DNA from: Chrysopilus asiliformis
Lineage: Eukaryota > Arthropoda > Insecta > Diptera > Rhagionidae
NCBI GenBank assembly: GCA_964034945.1
Contig: OZ035962.1
Coordinates: 99,919,284-99,983,283, forward strand
Length of the DNA: 64,000 nucleotides
Reading direction: 5' to 3'
The position numbers and the translations under genes were made by a program. The notes under the pieces are model-generated. The model had not been told where the DNA came from and did not search any database. It saw nothing but the letters and a program-made list of their open reading frames with translations. Shown piece after piece: positions 1 through 11,969 of the stretch (within the stretch, counting starts at the first letter, position 1; every line of letters starts with the position of its first letter).

Positions 1-1984
1 ATGGACAATCTATCTGAGAAGCAACAGTTAAAATTTTAAGTAAATCCGATGAAAATTGACTGGGTTTCTGACAACGCAAGTTTGGAAAACATACTTCCAA
101 GTAATATATGCCACGGCGCACTACCTCAATACATGTGTAATTAAGCCTCAAAATTTCATTTTAATCCATTCGTTAGTAATCGAGAAAAAAATTCTCAAAA
201 AAAGGTTCAAAAAAGGTAACACGCTGAAGAAGCATCCCATAAACATTCGTATTTTTGAAACACTTCGAAAAATTTTAATATTTGGTCTGCGTTCCACTTT
301 GTTTCCATGATACCGCGATATTATTTTCTTTTCTATAATAAAACATACAAATGTAAATAAATAAACGTAAAATAACAACTTACAATAAACAAATTTTACC
401 ACTTATTAGACTTTTGATAGCTCAGAAACCATGCGACAGGGTCATGTGATCCCTAGTAGCGCTGGCAAAGTAGAACGGTCTCTACTTCACTAGCGCTACT
501 AAAATCATCACGCTGCTGCTGGTAGTAGCTACGCACTAAGGTTCACACGGCGCTGCTGAAACGGCTGCTAACAGCCAAACAGCTAGTAGCGCTGGCAAAA
601 CAGCGTTATGTGACTGCCGCATTAAAGTAAGAGTACTTTTGAAATTTCTGGAAACGCTTGGTGTATAAAAAATTTCATGTAATTTGTAAATTAGTTTTTA
701 AATTATTTTTATTGGAAATAGCTTTTTTAGACATTCTGCACAACAGTTTTTCGAATTGGTTAAATATTTTGGAAAGGATTTCTTCAATTTTGTCCAACTT
801 AGAACCTATGGTTTACACAGGCAGTTATCAAACATTCAATTTAGAAAATTCTATTTGTCTAAAAGCATAGAATATTTCAGCTAAAAATGTGTTAAAAATG
901 AAATCTAATTTATGGATAAAAACAAACAAACAAATAAATAAACAAATCAGAAAAGTTCGTTAAACTGACACTACTTCACAGCTCTTTACTGCGAACAAAA
1001 AATGAATTTATCCCTCAATTCCTGCAGGCGAAATGGTATTACCATAACTACGGGAATTATTCATAGCTTTTCATAGTCGAGATGTGATAATAGCGAAAAA
1101 CTGGCATACAAAACCAGGAGGTATAAAGCGGGTGGAACCACTTTTCCATGCATCTCCGTTTTATATCCCCTTTTTTCATATTTATATATATATATTTTAA
1201 ACAGCAAACAAGTGAAATCGGTTGATGCAAAGGACGAATGGGACTGTCGAATGCGGATGGAAAGAGATGTTTTTGTGTATATCTAATTCAAGATTCCAAA
1301 CAGATTTTTCCTTCATTGTTGAGTTATATGGAAAATGGGAAAATTACATTATTTTCACTTCGAAAAATATCAAGAAAGCTTCATACAGCATGCACGGCTG
1401 AGCGCTGAAACAAGCCGCCGGGCGATGGTGGGAACTAGGAGGATTAATTCAACACGTTTCCATGTTACTTTGCTTCAGTTGGATGCAAGTTTGTGGCTTA
1501 TTCGTAGTACACCCTTTTGTGCCAAGGAGTTGGATGGAAATTTTTGCAGTGGTAATGGTAATACATAATATTATACCAAAGGCGAAAAGGATCCATTAAT
1601 GCTCCTGCAGCAAACATCTTTTCCACGTAATGCCACATAACAAAGTGTTGGAGATGGTTGAAAGCCACCGTCAATGTTGGCTCCGAATGGCTGATGGATA
1701 GATTCTTGGATGGATGAAAAAGGGCTTATTTGTATTCAATTCGGTCGCATAAAAATGTAATTTAATAAAGTGAATAGTATCGTACTTTTGCTGCACGAAA
1801 TCCAGCTCCGAGCGCTTTGTTTTATGAAATAATGAAAAACATATCATTACCAAGGGGCGCGGTGTGAGTCATTCACTCAATTTTGCGACCATCGAAAAGC
1901 CCCATATAATAATAACACCCACATATAATGATTGGACGTTGATTTTTATTTGGATGATGTAAGAAAATACTTTTCTGTTTTTTT
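1..1984. other. AT-rich intergenic DNA, no gene recognised
   Basis: No ORF here resembles a known protein. The only structure seen is a short GC-richer patch at about 450-600. It contains a hairpin (stem 454-463 with 492-501, plus an inner 7-bp stem 468-474 with 481-487) and a second copy of the same 17-bp sequence at 583-599 (first at 453-469). This may be a MITE remnant. A (TA)n run lies near 1180-1196. Confidence 0.5.
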
Positions 1985-2215
1985 TTTTGTTTGTAAAAAT
2001 AAATAAATTAGAACATCTGTCTGTCAGTCTATAACACCACACCTTTCGAGAGAATTGAGGTAGAAACTTGAAATTTTTTACAGTTGCGTTTCTCGTAAAT
2101 AGCAAGGCTAATAGCATCTTGGAATAGCATAATCGGACCATTTTCTCACCCCCCGCCCAAACAGACCAAACAGTTTTCCACAATTATCTCGAAAACGGCG
2201 AGTCCTATTGAAAAA
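1985..2215 (-). repeat. GACA-family dispersed repeat, degenerate partial copy
   Basis: Read on the minus strand, this stretch follows the order of the other copies: a block like 'tctcgaaaacggcgagtc', a C-rich block (ccccccgccc), 'gcgtttctcgtaaat', then a decayed GACA tract (tgtctgtcagtc on the plus strand). It lacks clear ends. It is assigned by similarity to the copies at 50810-51124 and 54955-55250. Confidence 0.5.
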
Positions 2216-2367
2216 TTCATAAAATTCATTTTTTCCTAAAAAAATTGTGTGCTCACATAGCATACCCGTCGCCGTTTCGTATTAGTCTAATACTAGATTC
2301 GTGATCAGCGATCCCGAAAACCCACAAATATCAATTTTTCCGAAAGAAAATAATTTGCCTTTTCATC

Positions 2368-2992
2368 TAATACTAAGTTCACACCGACGCAAAATCACGT
2401 AATTTTGCGAAATGATTTAGATCTTAAACCAAAGTGTTCACACAGGGGTTAAGGTAATTTTGCTTGACATTTCAACTACAGGATTGCTATGAATTTTAGT
2501 GTAGGATTGCTATGAATTTTAGTAATATGATGAATAATATAATTCAAAACATTGATGAAATATGTGCAAACAGAATTATACACTTTAGAAGAAAATGGAA
2601 ATTATCTGTAATGAAAATAAACAATTATTTTCCATTTCATATTTAACTGCATCATAAACATGTCCATTTATTTATTTTTTCAGACCACAGGTTTACTAAT
2701 ATATCCTCTTCGCGTGCGGAACACGGCTTCTTTTTCTTATATTTCCGTCTTTCCAATCCAGCACAAATGTCAAAACTGATGTACATACTGAAGAGAGCTG
2801 AATAAGTGATGCAGGGTTGTATTCATTGTTTTTGCTTGATTTCGTTCCTAATTTTGTGGAAATTGCATACTTTTAGTGATTTTGAAAACAGGTTAATGTA
2901 CTGGAAATCTCGTGATTTCGAGGAAAATTTCGTTCAAAATTACGAAAATCTTCAAAATTACGTAATTTTGCGTCAGTGTGAACATAGTATTA
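2368..2992. mobile_element. Non-autonomous inverted-repeat element (MITE)
   Basis: Terminal inverted repeats of about 39 bp (2368-2409 and 2951-2992) begin TAATACTA and match with three differences; both contain GTTCACAC followed by GACGCAAAAT. No transposase ORF lies between them, so the element is non-autonomous. The target duplication is ambiguous because the outermost bases are TAA/TTA. The family was not recognised. Confidence 0.6.
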
Positions 2993-4842
2993 AATCAAAA
3001 ATGCATTTTAAATCATTATGAATTCTTTATAAATCCAAATGCATATGACATTAGCGATATTAAGATCAAATTTTCGTTTTATTTAATATTTATTAAATCT
3101 TTCGGGGAAAAAAATACTGAATCGGAAATCAACAGACCAAATATTAAAAACAGCAGAATTGCTTTTGCTCGACTCTAATTTAATTAAGTTTTCTAGCAGT
3201 CAAATAAACTTTTTTATCACTTTTCCAAAGGAGAAAAAAGCTGGTCATAAATAAGTTTTAATCATCCAATGGTTAAAAAATTGGACATTTGGTCATCTTC
3301 AAAAGTTTTTTGGTTTTTGCCTGAGGAATTTAACCATTTGCCATGCACACAAGATGAGCCTAAAGACAGAATTCAAAGCAATTGGACAGTTCAGGATGTG
3401 ACGAAGGAAGAAACGAAATTGCAAGGAGAAGTTTTCCTTTTTGCTGTTTCTGTTTGGAAGCTAAAGACTTTGTAGATGCCACTTTGAGAGAAAAAAACGG
3501 AAATGGTAAAACCACCATAAATTTTTTTTTCTTCGCTTTTGCCCATATTTTTTTCCAAAGCATTTTTTCAGAAGTTGGCCATTTACATTCGTCCTGGTAT
3601 AAAGGTTTTATGTTTTAGTAGGTATATGTAGGGGTTGCTTGATGGTGGTGTAATGGTGGTGGCAAATGAACTTCCGACTAAACAAGATGTGTAAAAATGG
3701 AGAAGAATATGAATATCTTCTTTTTGTAAGTACCTAAATAAATAACGAAAAGGAAAATAAAATTACAAACACACAAAATCGTATAGTAGAAGACAAGTCA
3801 AAAGAAAAAAATAAATTTTATATCCATATCCATCCGTCGTATTTTTGTATATTTTCTGGGCAGACAAGGGGCGATCTTTCTGTCCATATTTTATATGGTA
3901 TGATGTTTCATCGTTGTGAAACTTTAATGAGGGCTAAAATTAAAGCTAATGAAAATATTAGTACGTTTATGGCCAAAGTTTCTTTTCGAAAAAGAAAATT
4001 TTCTCGTTTATTAATTTCCATAAACGTTTTGAAACGTGCTCAATTACTTTACAAAATTGAATTACTGTAGACAAACTTGAAATTCCATGGGAATCCTAAA
4101 GGACTGAATGCCTCCCAGGCACAACTGAATTATTTCTAACAAATCTAAATTACTTTCCCCCATGGTAGGATAGGGATCCTTTCTATAGAGCTAACTCGGC
4201 AAAAATGGTTGCTTTTTTTTGGATACGTTTAAATATTTTTATAAAGTGCATGAAAAACTAAATTTTCAATGCAATATTTTTTTTAAAAATTTCCGTTGGG
4301 CCGTATCCGCATATTTCTATCATTATTTCTCATATTTCCATCATCGTGCTCTTTGCATATTTAAAATTTATGGGAACTTTAATGATTTTCCCTTTTCGGA
4401 AAACTTTGAAAATATCTCATTTAATTTAATTACTACAACTCGAGTTGTATTTTGCTTTGTGTATCTTCAGTAAAACGCAATGAAATGCTCACAGATTAAA
4501 TTCGCAAAATAAACATTATTATAAGTTAACCGTTTGTTTTTGAATCGACTTCTTAGATAAATTTAATTTTTCAATTTCTGATTGAATTTCTCATAGAAAA
4601 GACACTTCCGGGCCCATTTCAAAAAGTTTGAAAAAGTTAAATATTATATGCGATGAAGAGGAAATTTGAATATTAAGAATATTTCAAGGATGTGGTTTAA
4701 AGTTGAATACAAACCTGAGCTTTGTGAATTATTTTCGGATTTTTAAATGTTTTTTTTCGCGTGTTTTAAAAAAGTTTGTCTTCTGATAATGCTTGAAAGT
4801 TAATTTTTTTTTTAAGTTTTTATTAAATAATTTTTCTCATTA
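2993..4842. other. AT-rich intergenic DNA, no gene recognised
   Basis: Short ORFs occur on both strands but are low-complexity (Phe/Lys-rich) and resemble no protein I know. No RNA gene or terminal repeat was seen. Confidence 0.4.
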
Positions 4843-5074
4843 CAGTAATCCCTCCAACTGCGCGGTAGATACGTTCCACAAAAAGAGCGCGCAAACCGAA
4901 ACCGCGCACTGTGAACCCTACTTTGTATGAAGTTTTGGGGTTAGGAACATGTTTTTTTAAACGAAAATTATAAAAAAAACCGCGCAGCTGCGAAATTTTT
5001 CCGCGCAGTTCGAAATTTTGGTATTAAAAACTTACCCGCGCAGTTGCGAAACCGCGCAGTTGGAGGGATTACTG
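4843..5074. mobile_element. pogo/Tigger-like MITE
   Basis: A 232-bp element has perfect 23-bp terminal inverted repeats (4843-4865 and 5052-5074), beginning CAGTAATCCCTCCAACTG and ending in GCGCGG. It is flanked by TA on both sides (4841-4842 and 5075-5076). TA targets and a CAGTAATCCCTC-type terminus are characteristic of pogo/Tigger elements of the Tc1/mariner superfamily (family knowledge, not a search). The interior repeats a CCGCGCAG-type motif in several places. There is no ORF. Confidence 0.75.
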
Positions 5075-5090
5075 TATATGGTTAGTTTAA

Positions 5091-5671
5091 CCCTTTCATG
5101 CATACATATATACATTTTTCTATGGAATTAATTTTCACGGTTTTTGGTATCCGAGGGTTTTTGGGGTCGCTGATTACGAATTTGAAGTCAAAACTTCAAA
5201 ATTCAAAATGGCGGATCCAATATGGCGGTCAAAAAAGATAAAATTCATTAGATTACGCGACCCCAAAAACCCCCGCGTACTAGTTTTCAGCGTAATCTAA
5301 TGAAATTTAATCTTTTTTGACCGCCATATCGGATCCGCCATATTGGATCCGCCATTTTGAATTTTTTACTTCAGATTCATAATCAGCGACCCCAAAAACC
5401 TTTATAAAGCCGATTACCGATTTTTTAACTGTAATAGATTTGCCACAGTTACATTTAATCTGCAAAATAGCTACTTTTTTGCTCTTTTTTTATTTATAAA
5501 ATGCAGTATTTATAAAAAAAGTGCATATTACTTTTTTTTTCATAACAATTGATGTCCTAGGATACTTACGAAATGAATTTAGTCAATATAAGTGCATGAA
5601 ATATGTATTATAATATTAAAAAACTGAATTAGAAAAGGTGTTGTTGTACAACAACACTATGCAACAAAGGG
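5091..5671. mobile_element. piggyBac-like MITE containing a large foldback
   Basis: The ends CCCTTTCATGCATA and its near-complement (TATGCAACAAAGGG) lie directly inside TTAA tetranucleotides (5087-5090 and 5672-5675). TTAA target duplication with a CCC terminus is the hallmark of piggyBac elements. Inside, 5150-5405 is an imperfect palindrome centred near 5275 with arms of about 110 bp that carry ATGGCGG and GGATCC motifs and a GCGACCCCAAAAACC core. No transposase ORF is present. Confidence 0.6.
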
Positions 5672-5837
5672 TTAAACAAGTTTTTTTTACAGAAAACTAT
5701 AGCTATAAAAAATTGTTTTATAAAATATACTACGCACATATGCATGTCGTTCTTGGGTTAAAGTTTTTTCATAAGTTCTTTCGCACCAAAAAGCAAAGGA
5801 ATAACTTAAAAATTTTTGAAAAAAAATCAGGACCTCT

Positions 5838-6180
5838 TGTTTCGAATTTAGAACTTCTAACACTAGATAAGTGGCCCCGAAACCACCTAATGCCACATTT
5901 TTCCGAGGAAAAATGAGAAAGGATATTTGCGATATCCTTACTCAACCTTACGTTTCGAATTTTGAAATCTTTAAACCAGATTCGTGGTCAGCGACCATGA
6001 AAACCCCTAAGACCAGTTTTTCCGAGAAAAAAAATAGAAAACGGATATTTGCGTTATCCTGACAGGACGAATCTGTGTGCAAAATTTCATGGCAATCGGT
6101 GTAGTAGTTCGGTAGATACTCGAGAGTTAGGGAGTGAGTGAGTGACTGGTATTTGCCTTTTTATATATAAAGGTTAGTAT
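5838..6180. repeat. Two-copy tandem repeat and conserved repeat tail
   Basis: Two diverged units of about 115-120 bp (starting near 5839 and 5952) each contain GTTTCGAATTT, a 'ttttccgag' A-rich block and 'ggatatttgcg'. They are followed by 'tgcaaaatttcatggcaatc' and an (GAGT)-rich stretch ending in 'tttttatatataaaggttag'. Such tails are common at the ends of dispersed insect repeats. The parent element was not identified. Confidence 0.5.
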
Positions 6181-9061
6181 TTTTTTAACGCTTACGGATA
6201 AATATGAGATCAAAATATAAAGCTAAAAAGATAATTGTTTAAAAATTTAAAAACTTGATAGATATTTTACAGAATGCTTGGGAATTTATATTAATCTTGT
6301 AAGTAGTACGTCACATATTTAGGTGGAGAGGGATCTGTGTGTAACGCCTTTATTAAATTTCATACAAAAAATCGCAAAAAAGTGATACAGCGAAATTTTT
6401 GAACTTCCTGTAACGTCTTGGATTTGAAATATATATTTTTTTTGTTCAATAATTTTATTGGTGAAATAAAGTATATTTTATGAAGCTTAGCTGTGAAATT
6501 TTCTTTCGAAAACAAAGCACAAAAAAACTCCTAATTTCGAAAACAAAGCACAAAATTTTTAAAAACAAAAATAATTCTTTCAGAATTTTGACAGATGATA
6601 GCTGTCCCTATTGAAAGTTCTACCACACAAAAAAAAACCACCCATTTTTCATTTTTCCCAATTTTTATGTATGCAAGTCGTGGAAATGGTAGAACTAAAT
6701 ATTCTGATTTTTGAATATATTAAACATTTCGAAGTTTTGAAAATTATTTTTTTTAGGGAATTTGAGGGATGGCTGCATTTAAATTCTTATTCTATTTACG
6801 TTTTGGAATAAAAAGGTTGATTTTAGAATAAAAAAAAGCCCTGGCCGGTCACAAAATTTTAAGGAACTTGGATAGACCCCGACCCCTGTCCCCAGATGGG
6901 GAAAAGCACTTATGAGATCAAATATTTTGAAAGAAAATTGAATTATTATTTTTTGAATTATTTCACGGTTTGGTGCTTTTAACTCAAGAATTGGAAAACA
7001 AGTTTTAATTCTATTAAAAATACTCAAATTGTTCAATTGGCGATTTGATTTTGTTGTCAAATATTTATTATAAAATACTATTCGCGGATAGATAATTACT
7101 ATGGAAAATTTTCACAATATGACAAGGAACGACATTTGCAATGTCAGTTTTCTGAATTGTCTTGGACCAGGGAAGCATAAAATTATTTCTTAGCCAATTT
7201 CATCGAGCCAAATTGTTTAAGATGCCGCAGAAAAGACAAAATGACAAGTGAAACAACAAGCATCGCTCCGTGGACACCCAGATTTCTTTTTAGCTTCATA
7301 CTCGCATAACCGTAAAGAGGGTGGTAGATAATTGGAATGGAGGTGGTGGTGCAGAAAACAGAAAAATTAATTTTCAGCTTCCGTGCTTGTTTGCCAATTT
7401 CAATTTTTCCCTAACATTTTTTATCTTATAATGTGTTTTTTCTGCCATTGTTTTATTCTATTGTCGAGAATAAAAGTCGGTGGGTTTATTTTTTTTTGCG
7501 GTGGGTGGGAAAATCCACTAGAATATCTGTGCAAATCTTTAGACAAGACGTATACTCGTATTTCTTTATTTTCCAAATAGAATAAAATCCTTCGTAGAAG
7601 AGAGAGGTGAAAGTCGCTATTAGAGGTGGTGTCCTTGGTTTCTGATACATAAAAAAAAACCTTCAGATCTACGAGTGGACAGCAAGGAAATCCGGAAATG
7701 TGAAATGGAAGTAAAGTTTGCCAAGAAACCAAGAAGGGAATATAATTGAAATGACAATCAAATTGATATTATTTCGAAAATTTAATTTGAGAAGGAATCG
7801 AGGGGTGTTGAGAACAAAACCTGGTAAATCTCTTGGCAAAGTTTTACGATTGCCACTATACTTTGTTTTATTTTTCAGTTACGTTTTTTTTTTATTTGTT
7901 TGAAATGTTTTTTTTTGCGGGGGATGACAGCAATGAGGTTTGCTAGTTAAAATGGGAGCTGGAGGGCAGGGATTTAAATCTAAATCCTGTACTCTAACTC
8001 GCATTTTCCAGTATTTGCAGTATGGGGTGTATACGACAATTGAAAAGGGAGAAAAACGGGAAAGCTGAGGATACAAGAGGTGAAAACGTGAGGTATGTTT
8101 TCGAGATATGAAATAAGATTGGTATGGCTTTTGATTTGACAAAAATAATTCATTTTGTTGGCTGAATGGTGGGAACATGATAAGAAGTTTTGCCTTTGGT
8201 GTTTTGAACAAACTTTTAGTTGAACAGGTTGAGTAAGATATCACTCCGATGTAGATGCAGGTTAAGTTTCTTAAGCTGCAAATAAGTTAACAGAATATTT
8301 GAGTGAAAGAGAGGAATTTACTCTTTGTAAACTAACAACAAAAATAAATTCAATCGGATTTATAATTTGTTTGGCAATTGCGTTAAGAAAGTCTTGAAGC
8401 AATTTTTATAATTCGATTGTTACAAAAGACATTAAATGGAAAAAAGGTTTGTACAAGGAATTAGATTATTATTATTTGTATTTCTGTGAGTTTTCTTTGA
8501 ATAATTACGTCTTGAAAATGTTGTACTAAATATTTGCCATGATATGACATTGCTTTGAATTTGGAAAATTAGTTTCGTTCTTTAAAACAATATTTGGGCA
8601 TTGCAGTAATTTTGTCGCTTAAGCTATTTACAATTCTACAAAACCTAAAAAAATCATAGTGTATGGCGAATTCGAAACAGAACAAAATCCCCGATCTGGT
8701 CACACTAAGATCTGCTACAAAGAGCAGCCAGTCAGGGCGGTTTGAGGTGAACTACTTGAGAGGAGTAGGGCAGTCGATAACAAGCGGGCGTCCTGACTGG
8801 TTCGTTCAATTTTGGGCTTTACAATAGAAATAATTGTGGTCCAGACCTGGATTTGTGTCTTAATAAAAGTCTGTTAGCCAAATTAGTTTTCGAAAAAATC
8901 TAAAAAAAAATTCTTTAGGCTAGTTTTTAGATAAATTACATTCAAATGGTGTATGCGTCAAACTAATACTCCAGCGACGATATAACAAAAATTTGGTACA
9001 GTTCTGCACGGCAGTTACACTAAAATATGTTAAACTAAAAAAATCAGTGACAGACTTGAGA
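6181..9061. other. AT-rich intergenic DNA, no gene recognised
   Basis: Only short ORFs with low-complexity translations are present. The longest, about 120 codons on the minus strand at 7879-8244, has no recognisable domain. Nothing else is supported. Confidence 0.4.
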
Positions 9062-9180
9062 AATATCTGAGATCAACATAAGAAAAATTACAGTTGCCAG
9101 GGGGCCAATCGTCAAATACTCTATATAAGAAAAAATAGAGTTGCCAGGGGTCCAATTGACAAATACTCTAGACAAAATTT
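9062..9180 (+). repeat. GACA-family left-end fragments, 47-bp tandem pair
   Basis: Two copies of 'gttgccagggg(g/t)ccaat' followed by 'caaatactcta' begin at 9093 and 9140, a 47-bp period. The same sequence occurs near 15600 and, on the minus strand, at 51886-51936, where it forms the outer end of GACA-family copies. Confidence 0.55.
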
Positions 9181-9203
9181 TTATGACAAAAATCCCATTT
9201 GTA

Positions 9204-9764
9204 CAGGGTGGGCCAGAATAGACGCGGGGGTTTGAATTCTTTATAAATTTTTTATTTTAGCGAAACCTATAATTTTTTTTTCAAATACATGTAGTTTATT
9301 GATGGGGAATATTTTTGGTCTAAACATGGAAAATTATATCCCGCAAGTGGTGGCCATTTTCTACTTCGCAAATCCGTGCTCTTTCCAAGACATTTTCCAT
9401 AACCTTTCGTGTTATGGCCTCGATTTCACTGCGAATGTTGGTTTTCAATTGGCTGATGGTTGTTTGCTTGTTGACGTACACCTTTCCTTTCAAATATCCC
9501 CAAAGGAAACAATCTGGAGTCGTTAGATCAGGTGAACGCGGAGGCCAATTGAAATCGCTTCTTTTCGAAATAATGCGTCCGCCAAACATGTCCCGTAAAA
9601 GAGCCATTGAGCCCACCGCCCACCGGTTCGTTGTTCTATTGTGTACAGGTCCATTTTAAATTGCCCAAGTCTTCTTAACAAAATGCTGAAACAAAATTAA
9701 AAAAATAAAAATAAAAAAAAGTTATAAAGACTTCAAACCCCTGCGTCTATTCTGGCCCACCCTG
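9204..9764 (-). mobile_element. Internally deleted Tc1/mariner-superfamily element
   Basis: A 561-bp element with inverted terminal repeats of about 33 bp (one mismatch) begins CAGGGTGGGCCAGAATAGAC at both ends. It is flanked by TA (9202-9203 and 9765-9766). The minus strand carries the first codons of a transposase and, out of frame, its last third, so most of the coding region was lost by internal deletion. Confidence 0.8.
9320..9654 (-). pseudogene. Tc1/mariner-type transposase remnant (N-terminus plus C-terminal third)
   Basis: Reading from the ATG at 9654-9652, the first ten codons give MDLYTIEQRT, the kind of start seen in mariner-like transposases of the WPPRSPDL type. The frame then meets unrelated sequence. 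In another frame, from about 9616 down to 9320, roughly 98 codons encode a typical C-terminal third with FNWPPRSPDLTTPDCFLWGY. The Asp of the TTPD motif (about 9512-9514) would be the third catalytic acid; the first two acids and the DNA-binding region are absent. It cannot encode an active enzyme. It sits between the inverted repeats of a 561-bp element, which could still be mobilised in trans. Confidence 0.75.
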
Positions 9765-10054
9765 TAGAAAAGGGTAATCCAGAGGGTAATTAATCGACAC
9801 AAATACAGGACAGCTGGTAACCCCAATTGTTCTGCCCGTTGGTGAAATGATCGGCCATGAGTTGAGAGAGACGACAGACGAGAGACAAGTTAATCCTCAG
9901 CGTTCGAAGTGACTGGTCATGGGAAGTATTAGGCGGATCGACGGGCAGTTGAAATAGTCTTGGTTGGATCGGAAATAAGAAGTAAGCGGAATAAACAATA
10001 ACAGGATCGATTGGAAATAAATACCGAAGGTTCGTACATTAAATGCTCTTTACA

Positions 10055-10512
10055 CATTTGTATGAGGAAGGTAGTCCGATTGAATTTTGATGTATAGAAG
10101 AAGTAGTAGTATACGATTGAATTTTGATGCATGGAAGAGTTATGTAAAATCATATTCTAAACACATTGTGCTTTTACACATTTTTTGATGTGACGAACCG
10201 TTATCTAGATAATTGAAAAAAACTTTTTTGTTTATTTTGGAACGGAAGAAGTGGTTCGATTTTGCCCGATGAAGAACTTGGAACTTGACAAACGCAACTG
10301 TACAAAATTTCAAGTCTTTAGATCAATCTTTTCGAAATATATGGTGTTCGCGGATGGACGGCCGGATGAATGGATGTGCAGAAATCCAAATCTTTTGTCA
10401 TCCCAAACATCCTGGTATAATTAATTTTTGTGCCCGATCATTGGTTCGATGCGATACAAACGGTAAACTGAATCTAATATACTACGATAGGATCCTTATA
10501 TAGAGTATAAAA
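10055..10512 (+). repeat. GACA-family dispersed repeat copy
   Basis: Contains the family blocks in order: 'ttgaattttgatg(t/c)at', 'ttatgtaaaatcatattcta', 'gatgtgacgaaccgtt', 'caaaatttcaagtct', a decayed GGAC/GGCC tract near 10350, 'gcagaaatccaaatctttt', 'attggttcgatgcgatac', and the terminus 'tatagagtataaaa' at about 10499-10512. No coding capacity was recognised. Confidence 0.6.
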
Positions 10513-11062
10513 ACATCAACACTGGCTCTTACAAAAAGTTGAATTATGTTCAAAAATTGAAACACCCCCTCTCCCCCTCCCACTATCTCGGTACTACTTC
10601 CCTCTACCCTTTCCTTTACATGTAGCTTAGCTTCAACTGGTGCAGATGAAAATTAGATATAAGAGCAGGCGCGCACTGCGAGCGTAAGTATAGTTCTAAA
10701 GTAACAAGCGGAGTTTTTAAAAGATATGAAAACCAGTAGAGTAGACTTAAGTAGAAGTAACTAAATTGAATTACATTTCGATGACTTTACCACCATGCTA
10801 TATGTTTACAAGCGCAGTGCGCGTCTATGCCAAAATATAATGATAACAGATTCATGCTGCATTACATAATTTTAATTATTGTAACCCAAGTGTACATTTT
10901 TTAAAGTTCAAAAAGTTTAATTGCATAGAGATTTCCATAAAGCAGATAGACATTTACAATTACATTTAGCTGCTGTATTAAAATAAATATAAGTTTGAAT
11001 AGGGAAAACAATTAGGGTAAAACAACTGAATTTAATTATATTAAAAACAAAGAGGACACATA

Positions 11063-11967
11063 ACACATGGATCAATAAGTCCCGAGACTAACCCAGAGAT
11101 GACGCTCGTAGTAAACCAGTAACCACGTCTTTCTAGAGTACTAACCTTTGCTTGAAACGTGTCAAAATTTTAAGTCGATCGGACCAGAAACAGCTGAGTT
11201 ATCGAGGTTGGAGTAAAGTCGTTTTGTAGTTTGTTTAAAAAATGGAAAAAACCGAGTTTCGTGTTCTGATAAAACATTGTTTTTTAATGGATAAAAACAC
11301 CGTGCAAGCGAAACAATGGATTGAAAAATGTTACCCGGACTCTTGTCCATCAAAAGCAACGATTTGTCGGTGGTTTGCCGAGTTTAAACGTGGTCGTACC
11401 GACACAAATGACGCGGAACGCTCGGGTAGACCTGTGGAAGCCGTTACACCGGAAAATGTGAGTGAAGTGACAAAAATTATAATGAAAGATCGTAAAGTGA
11501 AGCTCCGTGAGATTGCTGAGATAACACAGATATCATATGGAAGTGCATTTACTATCCTTCATGAAAAATTGAGCATGAAAAAGGTTTTTTCCAAGTGGGT
11601 GCCGCGATTGCTTTCGATGAAACAAAAACAGCAACGAGTCGATGATTCAGAAAGCTGTTTATCGCTATTTACTCGCAATAAAAAAGATTTCTTGCGTCGT
11701 TACGTGACCATGGACGAAACATGGATACATCACTACACTCCAGAGTCGAAGCGGCAGTCATCTGAGTGGCGCACAGCTGGCGAAAGCCGTCCGAAGCGTC
11801 CGAAAACGCAGCAGTCAGCTGGCAAAGTCATGGCGTCAGTTTTTTGGGATACGCATGGCATGACGATTGTATCACCCTAAAAGGTGATTATATTGATGAA
11901 TAAAAAAAAATGTTGCAAAAAAAATGTTGTTTTCATTGTTAGTCTCGGGACTTATTGATCCATGTGT
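11063..11967 (+). mobile_element. mariner element (irritans-like), internally deleted
   Basis: A 905-bp element with perfect 29-bp terminal inverted repeats (11063-11091 and 11939-11967) is flanked by the TA target (11061-11062 and 11968-11969). The repeat contains GGATCAATAAGTCCC, resembling irritans-subfamily mariner ends. It encodes the N-terminal half of a transposase. The 3' end retains the last codons of the gene in a different frame, so an internal stretch of a few hundred bp was lost near 11864-11870. Confidence 0.88.
11242..11880 (+). pseudogene. mariner transposase, C-terminally truncated by internal deletion
   Basis: The ATG at 11242 opens a 212-codon frame. Residues 1-50 form the first helix-turn-helix (FRVLIKHCFLM, ICRWFAEFKRG). 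A second DNA-binding domain follows (residues 70-115), with the mariner linker at about 119-136 ending QRVDDSE. The first catalytic Asp is D158 in YVTMDETWIHHYTPES, followed by KVMASVFWD. The frame then ends at a stop at 11878. Just past a breakpoint near 11864-11870, another frame reads LKGDYIDE and stop, the usual C-terminus of such transposases. The region with the second and third catalytic Asp residues is therefore deleted. The remaining frame has no nonsense mutations. Sequence style suggests the irritans subfamily. Confidence 0.9.
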
Positions 11968-11969
11968 TA

